From positions 6,816,821-6,880,820 of the forward strand of contig OZ014417.1 in NCBI GenBank assembly GCA_963965975.1: DNA of 64,000 nucleotides, given 5' to 3'. The position numbers and the translations under genes were made by a program. The notes below the pieces were generated by a model. That model saw nothing but the letters and a program-made list of their open reading frames with translations. It did no database searches and was not told the DNA's origin. This DNA comes from Xestospongia bergquistia (lineage: Eukaryota; Porifera; Demospongiae; Haplosclerida; Petrosiidae). Positions 26,042 to 35,980 of this stretch are shown one piece after another. Positions within the stretch are counted from its first letter, which is position 1. Every line of letters starts with the position of its first letter.

Positions 26042-26444
26042 ATGAGTTGTAGTTGTAGCTGTACTAGTATATGTACTATCTGTCATATACATAGGGACTA
26101 AGTTATAGTTCCTGCTTGTATTAATTAAGAGAAGTGTTAATCACTATGTACTTTAAGTTAGGTACAGGAAATTGGTTGATGAATCTTGTGTTATAACATT
26201 ATGTCATTGTTCTGTAGGGAAAGGTTTGGGTAGTTTTTTAATTTGGTTTGCTTCTTGGTGTAACTTGTGCTATGATGACATCACTATATGTCATATGGGT
26301 TAATAATAGTAGTGTGACTGTATGGTTTAGATTTTTGGGTTTAGGGTGGGGAATTAAGGGTGTTTCTTGCTGTTACTTGTATTATGATGTAATTTGGTAT
26401 AATTTCCAATCCTCACAAATGGCAGCCATGCCCATGTTAATATT

Positions 26445-26691
26445 AATATGTGACCATGTTTGCAAAAAAGGACCACTTCTGTCAAAACATTTGTGACTTT
26501 ATTTGTGAAAAAAAACATTGTCAAAAGATACCAAAAAACAGTTTTGCATACACATAGAATAGTTATGCATATATGACAATTGTATGTATACGAAACTGTT
26601 TTTTGAGATGTTTTAACAGTTAATTTTTCACAAGTCAGGTCACAAATGTTTTGACAGAAGTGGTCCCTTTTTACAAATCAGGTCACATATT
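26445..26691. mobile_element. 247-bp fold-back MITE with 53-bp terminal inverted repeats
   Basis: Left arm 26445-26497 and right arm 26639-26691 are inverted copies (AATATGTGACC...ACATTTGTGAC), differing at only a few positions, and weaker pairing continues inwards through the CAAAAAACAGTTT motif. No coding capacity. The related segment at about 31630-31650 reads GCCATGCCCATATAAGTAT with no element, an empty site that supports insertion after the segment was duplicated. A clear target-site duplication could not be fixed (AT or ATAT possible). Confidence 0.85.
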
Positions 26692-26870
26692 ATAAGTATT
26701 GTCAATTATTCGCTAGGCTTACACACTATATGGTTCTGTTATCATTCTTGAGTGACTCTAAAAGATATTTGACTACTATTACAGTGTCATTAAACCCTGT
26801 GTCAATGATTTGCACGATACTTTATTACTGTGAGAGAGCTGATTTGTGACATTACTCAAATATAAGTTCA

Positions 26871-27247
26871 TATTGTCTTTGTCCTAATTAATGTTTGCTG
26901 CTTTTGCTGACTATGTTACGACTATATAGTATTAGAAAGTATTAGTACTTAAATTTATATGTGTATAATGATTATTATGATCTTGTTAATTTTAACAAAA
27001 GGAAAGCAACATTAATCTTAGCTAGCATTTGAAAGTTGGGAGAGTAGATAGCTGGATTACAAAAAAAAAACAAAAACAAAGGAAGATAGCATTTCCACAA
27101 TAAAATGAGCTTCACCCAAAACAATATAAAACAATAAAATTTACAATATTCATAGTAGATTACAACTGGGTCTTGCCTTATAGGGAAACAGCAAATAGGG
27201 CAGTAATGACTGTGTTTTAACATTACATGATAGTTTTCACAATTAAA
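26871..27247. other. Spacer with a 45-bp sulfatase relic
   Basis: 27017-27061 is a minus-strand match to NPAIYSPNFQMLAK of the sulfatases followed by an A-rich tract. CATATTGTCTTTGT at 26872-26885 resembles the PHIVFVL codons in plus orientation. Neither belongs to a complete gene. Confidence 0.55.
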
Positions 27248-28720
27248 TTAAACATTCTTCCATGGTTGCCAATAGCCACCATGATCTGCCATGTATTTAC
27301 ATGCATTTGGATCAAGAGGTAAATCCTCTTCTGAATGATAGCCTTGATCTTGCATTTCTCGTGGTTCTTTAGAGTATTTGTTATAACGATCTAACAACTC
27401 TTTGAGTATATCTGGTTTCTCTTTACTAAGTTCATGTTCTTCTCGAGGATCATTGACAATGTCATAGAGACAGTATGGATCACAGTTCTCTCCTTTTGGT
27501 CCATCACTACAAGGATAATCTAATGGAGACCACATTAAATTGTCACAGCTTTTACCCTGAGCTCCAACAATTAACTTATAATTACTAAATATTAAAGCAC
27601 CAGAATTTGAAAAATTGTATCCCAGTACAATTTCATCATGAAGTGTCTTCTCATTTTCTCCTGTAATAATAGGCCACACATCCATACTGTCTACAGGAAA
27701 CTTGCCTGGACCAGAATCATCTGGATCAACACCAGCTAGCTTACAGAATGTAGTGTACCAATCAGCAATATGAATAAAACCTTGAGTAGACTTGCCTCTT
27801 CTTGACTCAGGTAAAAGACCACCATTAGCAAAGGCTAACGATCGCACACCACCTTCAAAGAAAGTCGTTTTGCTACCCTTAAGAGGATAGTTACTCCCAC
27901 CACAAGGTGCACCACCATTATCAGCAGATACTATAAATATGGTGTTATCCCACATTCCTTTCTTCTTTAGTAGATCAACAACATGTCCAGTTACATTATC
28001 AGCTACACTCACCATAGCTTGATATGTACGACGATTCTTACATGTTGAATTCACTGGATATTTATTTAACCACTCATCAGGAGCTTGTAATGGAGCGTGT
28101 ACATTATGTAATGGTAGATAAAGAAAGAAAGGTATACTTGTATCATGTTTAGTGATAATGTCAGTTAAATCATCACGATAATGATATGCATCATATGTTC
28201 CATTACGTGGATCAGGGGCAGTGTCCTTCCAATAATCAGTAGCACATCCTGTTATTTCTGTTACATGATTTTCACCACCCAGGAGAAAACCTGATGATGT
28301 ATCAAATCCTCTATTAACTGGTAGATATCTTGGTTCAAAGAGTCCCTCATGCCATTTACCAACCATGTGTGTCTTATATCCTGCAGTCTTCAACTTTGCA
28401 GGTATCATTGTCATATTAATATTAGCACCCACTAGCTTACTTTTAAGAAGATTCCATTGATGAGCATGATGAGGCCAACGTCCAGTTAGAAATGATGCTC
28501 TAGAAGGTGAACAGTACTTGAAGACATAGTGTCGATCTAAGATAAGACCAGTCTTAGCTAGCATTTGAAAGTTGGGAGAGTAGATAGCTGGATTACGAAA
28601 ACTGACATCAGCATATCCCCAGTCATCAACCAGAACAAAGACAATATGAGGTTTAGTTAGATTACCCTGTACAGAAAGTAATAAAGATGTTATTACTGTA
28701 GTTGTTAGCAATAAAGCCAT
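27248..28720 (-). CDS. Arylsulfatase B/I/J-like secreted sulfatase
   Basis: 490 residues, one exon, ATG 28720 (MALLLTTTVITSLLLSVQG, signal peptide). Formylglycine Cys70 in CSPSRASFLTGR; remaining landmarks intact (GSKTTFFEGGVR variant). Loops: HQWNLLKSKLVGANINM and LGGENHVTEITGCATDYW; the ITKHDTSIPFFLYLP stretch is shared with the genes at 33953 and 35981. The C-terminal third (YNFSNSGALIFSNYKLIVG) is shared with the frameshifted gene at 19001. Ends GGYWQPWKNV. It faces a dead plus-strand sulfatase (start 28964) head-to-head across 243 bp, repeating the divergent layout of 6277/7899. Confidence 0.92.
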   Translation of the reverse strand: MALLLTTTVITSLLLSVQGNLTKPHIVFVLVDDWGYADVSFRNPAIYSPNFQMLAKTGLILDRHYVFKYCSPSRASFLTGRWPHHAHQWNLLKSKLVGANINMTMIPAKLKTAGYKTHMVGKWHEGLFEPRYLPVNRGFDTSSGFLLGGENHVTEITGCATDYWKDTAPDPRNGTYDAYHYRDDLTDIITKHDTSIPFFLYLPLHNVHAPLQAPDEWLNKYPVNSTCKNRRTYQAMVSVADNVTGHVVDLLKKKGMWDNTIFIVSADNGGAPCGGSNYPLKGSKTTFFEGGVRSLAFANGGLLPESRRGKSTQGFIHIADWYTTFCKLAGVDPDDSGPGKFPVDSMDVWPIITGENEKTLHDEIVLGYNFSNSGALIFSNYKLIVGAQGKSCDNLMWSPLDYPCSDGPKGENCDPYCLYDIVNDPREEHELSKEKPDILKELLDRYNKYSKEPREMQDQGYHSEEDLPLDPNACKYMADHGGYWQPWKNV

Positions 28721-28963
28721 GCTGAATTTTAAAAGCAGTTACATAATATTATGTAATATGTACATGATTGATATGAATGTCTTTGTTATATCTGTGTGCA
28801 TATGAATATTGAGGACAATTCATAAGTAACTGAATATGTCTTTGCTAGCATTGTATTCACACTTAAATACTTTATAAAGTGCTAATCAAATGTGTTATTC
28901 ATAATACATAATAGTTATACATAAATTCACACAAACGTTTGCATTAGCAGCCACACCCTGATT

Positions 28964-29216
28964 ATGATAATGGTAACTCTGACTACAGTTATAGTAACTT
29001 TCCTTACTTTAACGTCTATTGTCACCAGTGCACCAACTAAACCTCATATTGTCTTTGTTCTGGTTGATGACTGAGGATATGCTGATGTGAGTTTCCGTAA
29101 TCCAGCTATCTACTCTCCCAACTTTCAAATGCTAGCTAAGACTGGTCTTACCCTGGATCGACACTATGTCTTCAAGTACTGCTCACCTTCTAGAGCATCT
29201 TTTCTAACTGGACGTT
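28964..29216 (+). pseudogene. Arylsulfatase pseudogene, 5' part (interrupted gene)
   Basis: Start ATG 28964, signal peptide and homology through CSPSRASFLTGR, where it stops at 29216. Trp of VDDWGYAD is TGA. The upstream GCAGCCACACCCTGAT box is the same as upstream of the gene at 6277-7763. Its continuation resumes at 31791 after a 2574-bp segment carrying the SRCR gene; about 27 codons (WPHH to MLP) are lost at the junction. Confidence 0.9.
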
Positions 29217-31790
29217 ATTAATATATCAGTACATCCAAGTATGTATACATGTATTCATTACTATAACTAATCTCATGAATATTGATTAATAATTATAGAT
29301 TATACTTGCTACTATACTGAGTATCCTACATCAATGAAAAGTTATGATTATTTAAAAAGTATCTATTAGTATGTATAGCAATGGATATTATTAGTGATAT
29401 TTTAGCAACTGAATTTAACTAACCACTGTAACTTATAGAGCATAAGGTGACAAGAGTTTTGTATCAATTGATTTTTATTTCACATTAAAAGTATTTGTTG
29501 TTTGAAGAGACAAAATATACTATTACAAATATGCTATCATGATTGTTATTAATACTAATGTACAAATTAAATACTTTCATTTCTCTCTCTCCCCCTCCCC
29601 CCATAAAATAGTACCTACTAATTTGGTTTGAAAGAGTTGACAATGTACAAGTAACAAAAATAATTTTGGGAATTCCAAGAATATTGTAACATCCAAAACA
29701 AAATATTTCCATGACAGCTCAACTACCTCATAAATTTATAAACTACTTTTCTGTATAAACATTTTGAGAACTCAAATTTTTATACGAAAAATCATGAACA
29801 CTTCTTGCAATTTGTGAACTTCTGTGAGTCATTAAAAATCTCACTATATTGCACTAATTTAGTTATTATAGTCGTCATGGATGAGGAGTGTAGATTTGTA
29901 ATATGTGTATAATTTTGATCAAATATCGGTACTCAGAGCCTCACAATGTGACTTGATGAATTACTAACAATATTAAAAGCACTAAATCATTTTTCTAATA
30001 CTTGTAACTCATTTTTCTATTCCATTTATTAACTCTAACTTTATTATACTCATTTTTCCTTCTACCTTAGAAATTTATTCTTTAATATCCTCATTGTACA
30101 TAACCTACTTATGTATCAGTATTTCTTATATTTCAACAGTGTGTTTTGTACTAGCTTATGCTATTATACTCATCCTTTGCTTAGTTTAGCATAAATTATC
30201 ATCTATCAGATAGAGTGATGTCCTCGCCCACGCAGTGAACGGGTTAAATATTGTGGGTATTTATTCAGAAGCAATTGATAAGTCGTCTTATTCTCACAAT
30301 ATCGTGCACTCGCATAGGAGTCTTAGGAGAATGATAAAACTGTGGTTTTTCTTTTCAGCACTGATAGCCTTTGCTTCTACTCAATCAGAAGGAGATGTAA
30401 GGCTGACAGGAGGATCATCTTCATACTTTGGGAGATTGGATATTTTCTGGAAAGGGAAATGGAGCACATTTTGTGGTATATCAAGTGGTGGTGCTCAGGC
30501 AGCTTGTAGACAATTAGGCTATTTTGATTTTATAAGATACATGCCACTTGACCGAGTAAATCCCAATTGGAAAATACCACAAGCTGACAGGGATGTTCCC
30601 ATAGCTATCGATAGCACATCTTGTGAATACTCATGGGCAAAAGGTCTGCTGCACATTCTTCGGTGTGGTTATAGTACTGACATCAGTTCTAATTGTAATC
30701 ACACCAATGACATTGTCCTAATATGTGACGGTAGTTCTCTCTGGCAACATCCATATAATACTCAAGTGCGACTCAACTTTACAACATATCCATCCCAAGG
30801 TATTCTTGAAATCTATCTCAATCAACAATGGGGGAACATATGTGATACCAATTTCAATCAATATGCAGGAGACTCAGCCTGTCGTCAAATGGGCTATACT
30901 AAAGCCAAAACAATTACTGGAACTAGTCCATCTACTGATATTGTGTGGTTGAGTGATGTCACATGTAAAAGTAGCTCATATCAGTGTCTAAATCACTGTT
31001 TCAAAACTCCATCTTCAACTACAAGTTGTAGCAGTAATAAGTATGTTAGTATCCAATGTACATATGATGTTGCTATTGCTAACAAAGCCACTTCTGGTAG
31101 CGAAGACATATGTACTGCTAACTCAGGAGGTGGTGACTCCAATATTGGAACAATTGTTGTCGCTGTCATTGCAGTAGTAGCTTTTCTCATAATTATTGTT
31201 ACAGTTGTGGTGATTACATTAATGACTTGTCTGTTGGTTCCATCCTGTTACTTGGCACAATATAGGCATCGAGTCAAAGGCTATCAGTCAATTCAGAACT
31301 AAAGACACAAGATGTCAGTGTTCTTTTGCTGATTCTCAATTTACAAACTGTTTTTCAATGAGTTCTAGTTATAGCTGTACTACCATCTGTCACATACATA
31401 GGAACTAAATTACATTTCCTGTTTGTATTAATTAAGATAGGTGTTATGACTCTGTACTTATAGTAATGAAGTTAGGTACAGGAAATTGGTTGATGAATAT
31501 GTTATAATCTTGTGATCTAGAATCTTCTAACATTATGTCATAGTAATGTTTAGTATGAATAGTGTATTGTTGAGGGGAAGTTTTTGTGAGGGTTTTAATT
31601 TGCTGGAAATTTCCGATCCTTGCTAATGGTGGCCATGCCCATATAAGTATCAATGAATACTGTCAATGATTCTCCTGCTATAGGGTATTTACTTTCTATA
31701 TATCATCATTCCTGAGTGACTCTAACAAATAATTGACTATTATTATTGGTCATTAAACCTTTGTCAATGACTTACATTACTCAAACTTAG
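29217..31790 (+). repeat. SRCR-bearing segment inserted into a sulfatase gene
   Basis: Lies exactly between the two halves of a plus-strand sulfatase pseudogene and is related over its length to 24716-26870. It holds the intact SRCR receptor gene plus about 1.1 kb of upstream and 0.5 kb of downstream flank. No terminal inverted repeats or transposase were seen, so movement by segmental duplication is more likely than transposition. Confidence 0.75.
30331..31302 (+). CDS. SRCR-domain type I membrane receptor, intronless
   Basis: 323 residues. ATG 30331 (MIKLWFFFSALIAFASTQ) begins a signal peptide; the longer frame upstream lacks a fitting start. SRCR domain 1 spans about 24-135 (VRLTGGSSSYFGRLDIFW, AACRQLGY, CxSC-type cysteines) and SRCR domain 2 about 145-250 (VRLNFTTYPSQGILEIY, SACRQMGY, DIVWLSDVTC). 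A Ser/Gly linker leads to a membrane helix (about 276-305, rich in Ile/Val) and a short basic tail with RHRVKGYQSIQN. By family, secreted or surface SRCR proteins bind ligands such as microbial surfaces; sponges have many. No cytoplasmic signalling motif beyond a YQSI sequence. Single exon, like the sulfatases around it. A 5'-deleted relative lies at 25612. Confidence 0.88.
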   Translation: MIKLWFFFSALIAFASTQSEGDVRLTGGSSSYFGRLDIFWKGKWSTFCGISSGGAQAACRQLGYFDFIRYMPLDRVNPNWKIPQADRDVPIAIDSTSCEYSWAKGLLHILRCGYSTDISSNCNHTNDIVLICDGSSLWQHPYNTQVRLNFTTYPSQGILEIYLNQQWGNICDTNFNQYAGDSACRQMGYTKAKTITGTSPSTDIVWLSDVTCKSSSYQCLNHCFKTPSSTTSCSSNKYVSIQCTYDVAIANKATSGSEDICTANSGGGDSNIGTIVVAVIAVVAFLIIIVTVVVITLMTCLLVPSCYLAQYRHRVKGYQSIQN

Positions 31791-32963
31791 GCTAAACTAA
31801 AACTGTAGGTTATAAAACCCACATGGTGGTTAAGTGGCATCAAGGCAAGTTCAAATCAGCTTATTTACCAGTTAATAGAGGTTTTGATACTTCATCTGGA
31901 TTTCTTTGGGGAGCTGAAGGCCATTTTAATCAATCAGCTGATTGTGCAACTGACTACTAGAAAGACCATGCTCCTGATCCTCGTAATGGAACGTATGATG
32001 CTTACACATATCGAGATGATCTCACTGATCTCACTAATCTCACTGAGATTTTTATTAATCATGATAAAAGAGTTCCAATATTTCTTTACTTGCCACTACA
32101 TAATGTTCATGGACCACATGAAGCTCCAAATGAATGGCTTAATTTTTATTCCATCAATTCCACTTGTTCAAGACGCCGGGTTTATCAAGCTATGGTCAGT
32201 GTAGCTGATAATGTGACTGGACATGCATGTTGTTGATCTACTAAAGAAGAAAGGAATGTGGGATAACACAATTTTTGTGGTATCTGCTGATAATGGTGCT
32301 CCAGGATGTTGTGGTAGTAACTATCTCTTAAAGGGTGGTAAAATGGCATTCTTTGAAGGTGGTGTACAAGCACTGGCCTTTGCTAATGGTGGTCTTTTAC
32401 CTGAGTCAAGAAGAGGCAAGTCTACTCAAGGTTTTATTCACATTGCTGATTGGTACACTACATTCTGTAAGCTAGCTGGTATTGATCCAGATGATACTGG
32501 TCCAGGCAAGTTTCCTGTAGACAGTATGGATGTGTGGCCTATTATTACAGGAGAAAATGAGAAGACACCTCATGATGAGATTGTATTGGGATATGATTAC
32601 AGTGAAAGATATCCTAATCAGGAAGCCCTTATTGTTGGTAACTATTAACTAATTGTTGGACAACAAGGTAATATAACGTGGACAGATTTGGACACTCCAT
32701 GCAGCAAGTCCCTCCGTGGTCCAGATTGCAATCCATACTGTCTTTATGACATAGTCAATGACCCATCTGAAAGATATGACTTAAGTAAAGTAAACAAAGA
32801 TATTTTGAAAGGCCTACTAAGTCGCTATAACGAGTTCTTAGCTGAACCACGTTATATGCAAGATCAGGGTATCCATTCAAATGATGAGATACCATTTGAT
32901 GAAAGTGCATGCGATTACATGTCAGCTCATGGAGGGTACTGGCGTCCATGGAAAGAATTTTAA
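31791..32963 (+). pseudogene. Arylsulfatase pseudogene, 3' part
   Basis: Continues the copy begun at 28964. Lesions against paralogues: a one-base loss at once (CTAAAACTGTAG, about 31796), Trp to TAG in the DFWKN stretch (about 31958), a 4-bp tandem CATG duplication at about 32222-32229 where GGACATGTTG should read, and Lys to TAA in NYKLIVG (about 32646). The segment from GGLLPESRRGKSTQ to PVDSMDVWP is nevertheless virtually identical to the live genes. Ends GGYWRPWKEF. The last 131 bp are duplicated next to it. Confidence 0.92.
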
Positions 32964-33109
32964 CTTGCATATAACGTGGTTCTTAGCTGAACCACGTTAT
33001 ATGCAAGATCAGGGTATCCATTCAAATGATGAGAACCATTTGATGAAAGTGCTTGCGATTACATGTCAGCTCATGGAGGGTACTGACGTCCATGGAAAGA
33101 ATTTTAACT
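32835..33109 (+). repeat. Tandem duplication of a pseudogene 3' end with a hairpin at the join
   Basis: 32835-32965 and 32980-33109 are near-identical copies of the last 131 bp of the sulfatase pseudogene. The 14 filler bases between them make a perfect 17-bp inverted repeat with the second copy: arm 32966-32982, loop TTAGCT, arm 32989-33005. Confidence 0.93.
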
Positions 33110-33369
33110 GTCTAGTTACTACTGCTATCAATTGTTAATTTCAAGTAATGAGACCAGACGTTTTTTTAAATGCTATTTTAGAAATATATTGCTTTTTAAA
33201 ATAATTATCATTTGATGTTGAGATATTGACTCAATATCAGTTCACTTGTAATAAATATACTTACAAGGTGTTCAAGCTATGTTGAATTATTAAACAATAG
33301 TGACTGAGAGGAATCACTTGATTTGGTATACATTTCTTTAAAAAATAGCAAAATCTTCTTACAATTTCT

Positions 33370-33786
33370 TCAGACACTTTTCCAAGATTGCCAAAAGCCT
33401 CCATGTTCATACATGTATGTACATACATTTACATGAGTAGGTAAGGCTTGTTTTGAATGATAACCTTGATCCTGCGTATCACAAGGCTCTTGGCAATATT
33501 TGTTATAGCAATGAAGTAGTTCCTGTATCAGCTTAGGTTCTGTTTCAGCAAGGTTATTTATTTCTCTAGGATCATTGATGATATCAAACAAATAGTATGA
33601 ATCACACTCATCTCCTGTATGTATGTACATCTGTGCACGAATAGTCTAATGGAGACCACATTGCTGTATCACACTCAAACCAATGAGGAACAAAAATTAA
33701 TTTGTAATTATCAACAGTAATAGCACCTTGATGAGAAGGATGCCATTACCATATGTAAAAGCATATCCCAGTACAATCTCATCCCA
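33370..33786 (-). pseudogene. C-terminal arylsulfatase fragment
   Basis: Minus-strand relic from DEIVLGYAF to GGFWQSWKSV, about 140 codons. Wording such as INDPREINNLAETEPKL matches the gene at 16846 (NDPRELNNLAKTEPKL) best. Frameshifts occur near 33635 and 33740, and Cys replaces conserved residues (HCYNKYCQEPCD). No upstream part is present. Confidence 0.9.
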
Positions 33787-33952
33787 TCCTACAGTCATTC
33801 ACTTCAAGATAATATCATGTTTAACTATTGGTTTTAATCAAAATTCAATAAAAAAATAGCAATAAAATTTTTTATTAAAGAAAACTAGCAATATAAGTGA
33901 TAATTGGATAGTTGTTTTCAAAGGTTAGCAATTTATATATTATAAATTATTT

Positions 33953-35437
33953 TTAAACATTCTTCCAAGGTCGCCAGTAGCCACCATTATCTGCCATATA
34001 CTTACATGCTGTTGGGTCAACAGGTAAATTATCTTCAGAATGATAACCTTGATCTTGCATTTCTCGTGGTTCTTTGGAGAACTTGTTATAACCATCTAGT
34101 AATTGTTGCAAAATATCAGGTTTTTCTTTAGCAAGGTCATGATGTTCATTAGGATCGTTCACTATATCATACAAACAATATGGATCACAGTCTGGACCCT
34201 TTGGTCCATTAGTACATGGATAATCAAGAGGAGACCACATCAAACTGTCACAACCAAAGCTTTGTGGACCAACAACAAGTTTATAATCACCCACTATTAA
34301 AGCTCCTTGATGAGGATGGCTGTTATCAAAGTCATATCCAAGTACAATCTCATCATGAGGTGTTTTCTCATTTTCTCCTGTTATAATAGGCCACACATCC
34401 ATACTGTCTACAGGAAACTTGCCTGGACCAGTATCATCTGGATCAACACCAGCTAGCTTACAGAATGTAGTGTACCAATCAGCAATGTGAATAAAACCTT
34501 CAGTAGACTTGCCTCTTCTTGACTCAGGTAAAAGACCACCATTAGCAAAGGCCAATGATCGAACACCACCTTCAAAGAAAGTACCCTTACAACCTTTTAA
34601 TGGATAGTTACTACCACCACAAGGTGCACCACCATTATCAGCAGATATTATAAATATGGTGTTATCCCACATTCCTTTTTTCTTTAGTAGATCAACAACA
34701 TGTCCAGTTACATTATCAGCTACACTCACCATAGCTTGATATGTACGACGATTCTTACATGTTGAATTCACTGGATATTTATTTAACCACTCATCAGGAG
34801 CTTGTAATGGAGTGTGTACATTATGTAATGGTAGATAAAGGAAGAAAGGTATACTTGTGTCATGTTTAGTGATAATGTCAGTTAAATCATCACGATAATG
34901 GTATGCATCATATGTTCCATTACGTGGATCAGGGGCATTGTTTTTCCAAAAATCAGTAGCACACCCCATTACTTCTGTCATATGATTTTCTCCTCCCCAA
35001 AGGAAACCTGATGATGTATCAAATCCTCTATTAACTGGAAGATATCCTGGTTGAAAGAGTCCTTCATGCCATTTACCAACCATATGTGTTTTATATCCTG
35101 CAATCTTCAACTTTGCAGGTATCATTGTCATATTTAAGTTTGCACCTGCCATTCGACTTGGAGGGAGGTTCCACTGATGTGAGTGATGAGGCCAACGTCC
35201 AGTTAGAAAAGATGCTCTAGAAGGTGAACAGTATTTGAAGACATAGTGTCGATCCAGGATAAGACCAGTCTTAGCTAGCATTTGAAAGTTTGGAGAGTAG
35301 ATAGCTGGATTACGGAAACTCACATCAGCATATCCCCAGTCATCAACCAGAACAAAGACAATATGAGGTTTGGTTGGGACACCTTGTACAGCTAATAGTA
35401 GTGATGCTATTACTGTAGTTGTTAATACTGAAGCCAT
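33953..35437 (-). CDS. Arylsulfatase B/I/J-like secreted sulfatase
   Basis: 494 residues, single exon, ATG 35437 (MASVLTTTVIASLLLAVQG). Complete catalytic set with Cys70. It is a clear mosaic: loop regions HQWNLPPSRMAG and WGGENHMTEVMGCATDFW and ITKHDTSIPF match the 27248/35981 type, then GCKGTFFEGG through GDYKLVVGPQSFGCDSLMW matches the 14073 gene, and the last 25 residues (PVDPTACKYMADNGGYWRPWKNV type) return to the 27248/35981 type. One unusual change: KSTEGF where all others have KSTQGF. Confidence 0.92.
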   Translation of the reverse strand: MASVLTTTVIASLLLAVQGVPTKPHIVFVLVDDWGYADVSFRNPAIYSPNFQMLAKTGLILDRHYVFKYCSPSRASFLTGRWPHHSHQWNLPPSRMAGANLNMTMIPAKLKIAGYKTHMVGKWHEGLFQPGYLPVNRGFDTSSGFLWGGENHMTEVMGCATDFWKNNAPDPRNGTYDAYHYRDDLTDIITKHDTSIPFFLYLPLHNVHTPLQAPDEWLNKYPVNSTCKNRRTYQAMVSVADNVTGHVVDLLKKKGMWDNTIFIISADNGGAPCGGSNYPLKGCKGTFFEGGVRSLAFANGGLLPESRRGKSTEGFIHIADWYTTFCKLAGVDPDDTGPGKFPVDSMDVWPIITGENEKTPHDEIVLGYDFDNSHPHQGALIVGDYKLVVGPQSFGCDSLMWSPLDYPCTNGPKGPDCDPYCLYDIVNDPNEHHDLAKEKPDILQQLLDGYNKFSKEPREMQDQGYHSEDNLPVDPTACKYMADNGGYWRPWKNV

Positions 35438-35980
35438 GATGTCAATGTATTACTCAATATTATGTAACATTTGTATGACAAATAATTATGAATATAGTTG
35501 GAATTATATGAATTAAATTAGTAATAATTTTGCTACTACTTACTTTATTAACAGCAAGTGCTTTCTAAAATAAAAGTGGTGACATGTATTTTTAATGTTA
35601 TATAGATGATTTAATGTAATGCTTTTAATCATACATTGTGGCTTATATATAGAGCACATCATTCTTTCAGTAGTTCATAATACATACAGATCAAGGATAA
35701 CAAACCCTTAATTATATTTTCCTCACCTTTCATTTATTCTTATTTCAATTAAAAATTGTGGTCAAGTTACAATTTAAGAAGCTAACAGAATGCAAAAAAT
35801 TATTTTTGTATAAAAAATTGAATCTTAGCACATATATCAGATTTCATTGAGATAATGCCACACAAGATTACTTCCTAATAGCATAATAAAATGATATATG
35901 TTATAGCACCATGCCAGCATGGGTAACTAAAAGTATGCATCTCAGCAATTAGAAGTTAGCAGCAAGCATAGAGTTTTATA
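35438..35980. other. Intergenic spacer between tandem sulfatases
   Basis: AT-rich 5' flank of the preceding gene and 3' flank of the next. No gene or repeat recognised. Confidence 0.45.

Larger units (their letters stand above)
24716..26870 (+). repeat. Older copy of the SRCR-bearing segment
   Basis: Shares ordered similarity with 29217-31790 over its full length: ACATCCAAGTAT, the TTTGTTGTTTGAAGAGACAA block (25000 versus 29490), CTCCCCCTCC (25081 versus 29590), CATGACAGCTCAACTACCTC, the SRCR 3' half and the GGTACAGGAAATTGGTTGATG block (26162 versus 31475). Relative to that copy it lacks about 0.8 kb with the SRCR gene's 5' half (junction near 25612) and has gained a fold-back element at 26445-26691. 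Confidence 0.85.
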
